Shown: one piece after another, positions 4,675 to 6,409 of the stretch
How the letters are laid out: the number at the start of each line of letters is the position of its first letter
How positions within the stretch are numbered: the first letter of the stretch is position 1
From: Pseudomonadota bacterium
Lineage (GTDB): Bacteria > Pseudomonadota > Alphaproteobacteria > Acetobacterales > Acetobacteraceae
Reading direction: 5' to 3'
NCBI GenBank assembly: GCA_021845835.1
Contig: JAJZVE010000275.1
Span: 1 to 6,409 of the forward strand
Length of the DNA stretch: 6,409 nucleotides
Translations under genes and position numbers: made by a program
The notes under the pieces: generated by a model
What the model saw: only the letters and a program-made list of their open reading frames with translations
The model's database searches: none
Told to the model about the DNA's origin: nothing

Positions 4675-6409
4675 GTGGCCTCGCGCCCTGACCCGCCGCG
4701 CCGGCGACGGCGCCTCGGCGGAAGCCTGTCACGTCTGGCAAGGATCTGGTTCAGCGTCCGCGGGCGGACGACCCTCTTTGCCGCCTTGTCGTTCATTGTC
4801 GCGCTGGCCGGATGCGTGGGGCTGACCCTGTTCGCCTTCAGAACCGACCACAACATCGCCACGCAGCTCGCCCGGGCGGAGGCCGCCAGCGCGACCGCCA
4901 GCGTTCTTCGTGGCAGCGTCAACCAGGCCAAAGGCATCGTCGATGGCCTGGCAACGGAGCCGGGGGCCGGCAGGCAGGTCGCGGTCCGCAACGCGGCCGC
5001 GGCCATGCGCGACGAGATCAGGCGCTGCCTGGCTAACGCGATGCCCGGTTGCGCCGGGCTGCCGGCGGCGGTCAGCCGGAAGATCGAGGCCGCTCTTGCC
5101 GAAGTGGTGATCACCGCCGACGAGGCGACCCGGGGGGCAGATGCGCGGGACGGCTGGTTTGCGCAGGCCCACGCGCGCTTCGACGACGCCGCCGACGTGG
5201 TGCATGTCGCCATCAGCGACTGGCAGGCGACGCAATTCCAGGAGCACCTGCGCGGCATGGCGGCAAGCGCGGCGCATGCCAGAGCGCTGGCGCTGAAAGT
5301 CGCAGGCGGTACGGCGCTGCTGCTGGCGCTTGGGGCGCTCGGGTTCTTCGCGGTGCAACGGGGCATGTCGCGGTTGCAGCAGTTGACGCGGGCGATGCTG
5401 CGTCTCGCCGACGGCGACACCGGCGTCGCGATCCCGTTCCGGGACGCACGCGACGAGATCGGCGAAATGGCGAGGGCGCTCGGCGTGTTCCTCCTCACCG
5501 CGCGGCGGCTCGCGTCGGGCAAGGCCGATCTGCGGCAGGCGAACAGCCGGCTCGACGCCGCGCTCAACAGCATGTCGCAGGGACTGTGCATGTTCGACGC
5601 GCAGGACCGGCTGGTCGTCTGCAACAAGCAGGCCCGGACGATGCATGGCCTGCCACCCGATGCGCCGGTGGAGGGCCTGACTTTCGACGAACTTGTTGAC
5701 CACATTGCAGCAACGGGCGGTCTGCTGCTGCCGCATCCCGCGGCGCTCAAGCAACGTGTCCACGACTACGTCGCCCGCAGAGAGCCGGTCACATACACGA
5801 GCGTGCTGCCGGACGGGCACGTCTGGTCACGCTGGATCGCACCGCTGGAAGGCGGCGGCTGGATCAGCACGATCGAGGATGTCACAGAGCAGCGCGCGGC
5901 CGAAATCAGGTTCGCGCACCTGGCGCGCCACGACGCGCTCACTGGCCTGGCCAACCGCGTGCTGTTCCAGGCCGAACTGGAGCGGGCGGCGGCCGATGCG
6001 CGACGTGGCCGCGGCTTCGCGGTGCATTGCATCGACCTCGACGACTTCAAGGACGTGAACGACACGCTCGGGCACCCCGCGGGGGACGCCCTGCTGCGCG
6101 CGATCGCCGAAAGGCTGCTTGCCGCGGCCGGACAGGCGAACCTGGTTGCCCGCCTGGGCGGCGACGAGTTCGCCATCGTCCAGTTCGGCGTGAGCCGGCC
6201 CGAAGAGGTTGTCGATCTGGCGCAGCGTGTCAGCGCCGCCTTCGCCCGGCCGTTCGCGCTCGATGGGCACCACGTCAATATCAGCATCTGCATCGGCTCC
6301 GCGACCGCGCCTCTCGCCGGAACGGAGGCCGATGAGCTGATCCGCAAGGCCGATCTTGCGCTGTATCAGGCCAAGGCCGACGGGCACGGCGCGCATCGCT
6401 GCTACGAGC
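4675..6409 (+). CDS. Membrane-bound PAS-GGDEF diguanylate cyclase-type protein (3' end outside the window)
   Basis: Predicted inner-membrane receptor that makes, or responds to, cyclic di-GMP. The frame is open to the window end (578 residues from the GTG at 4675). Segments in order: Arg-rich N-terminus; membrane helix about 32-55; extracytoplasmic region about 56-204, mostly helical, with Cys118 and Cys126; second helix about 205-227; HAMP linker about 228-285; PAS domain about 293-410 with SMSQGLCMFDAQDRLVVCN; and GGDEF domain from LARHDALTGLANR (about 418-430). The metal-binding IDLDDFKDVNDTLGH (from 453) and the RLGGDEF signature loop (GGDEF at 495-499) are intact, so cyclase activity is plausible. 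The inhibitory RxxD expected five residues before GGDEF reads GQAN. Such proteins often carry a C-terminal EAL phosphodiesterase domain, which would lie beyond 6409. The start is uncertain: TTG 4630 and ATG 4471 are in frame, and none has a good Shine-Dalgarno. Confidence 0.88.
   Translation, partial: MASRPDPPRRRRRLGGSLSRLARIWFSVRGRTTLFAALSFIVALAGCVGLTLFAFRTDHNIATQLARAEAASATASVLRGSVNQAKGIVDGLATEPGAGRQVAVRNAAAAMRDEIRRCLANAMPGCAGLPAAVSRKIEAALAEVVITADEATRGADARDGWFAQAHARFDDAADVVHVAISDWQATQFQEHLRGMAASAAHARALALKVAGGTALLLALGALGFFAVQRGMSRLQQLTRAMLRLADGDTGVAIPFRDARDEIGEMARALGVFLLTARRLASGKADLRQANSRLDAALNSMSQGLCMFDAQDRLVVCNKQARTMHGLPPDAPVEGLTFDELVDHIAATGGLLLPHPAALKQRVHDYVARREPVTYTSVLPDGHVWSRWIAPLEGGGWISTIEDVTEQRAAEIRFAHLARHDALTGLANRVLFQAELERAAADARRGRGFAVHCIDLDDFKDVNDTLGHPAGDALLRAIAERLLAAAGQANLVARLGGDEFAIVQFGVSRPEEVVDLAQRVSAAFARPFALDGHHVNISICIGSATAPLAGTEADELIRKADLALYQAKADGHGAHRCYE

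Noticed and set aside
4347..5820. Long minus-strand frames opposite the GGDEF gene
   Set aside because: These are composition artefacts. The plus-strand frame has membrane helices, HAMP, PAS and GGDEF motifs in uninterrupted order.

Overview
The window is GC-rich, with G or C at most third codon positions. It looks like an ordinary chromosomal segment of a high-GC alphaproteobacterium, perhaps Rhodospirillales-like. That placement rests on the style of the ribosomal proteins, the fabD-fabG and rpsF-rpsR-rplI arrangements and the PAS-GGDEF receptor. It is a family-level impression, not a species call.

Left part (1-1411, minus strand): fabD, then fabG 9 bp further on, the start of a type II fatty-acid synthesis operon. 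FabD loads malonyl units onto acyl carrier protein and FabG reduces the 3-oxoacyl-ACP. The 3' end of fabG leaves the window at position 1. Positions 1412-1654 form a divergent control region with a good -35 box for fabD on the minus strand. On the plus strand it holds a weaker promoter candidate and leader hairpins for the ribosomal operon.

Middle (1655-3014, plus strand): rpsF-rpsR-rplI, encoding ribosomal proteins S6, S18 and L9 with gaps of 6 and 16 bp. The rpsR ribosome-binding site is formed by the last two codons of rpsF. A perfectly paired 12-bp hairpin lies 20 bp after rplI. Next is a gene of the cyclopropane-fatty-acyl-phospholipid synthase family (3163-4401) with its own Shine-Dalgarno and all the expected catalytic residues.

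Right part (4402-6409): a 273-bp non-coding stretch with a perfect -35 hexamer and three GCCAGCG heptamers, then a membrane-anchored TM-sensor-TM-HAMP-PAS-GGDEF protein. It runs off the window and may carry an EAL domain beyond it. Its start codon is uncertain.

I see no mobile element, CRISPR array, tRNA, rRNA or phage gene, and no convincing undescribed system. The points most worth a second look are an Asp at the catalytic-tetrad Asn position of FabG, a candidate S6:S18 leader hairpin, the rpsF/rpsR overlap, and the odd 5' region and missing I-site of the GGDEF protein.
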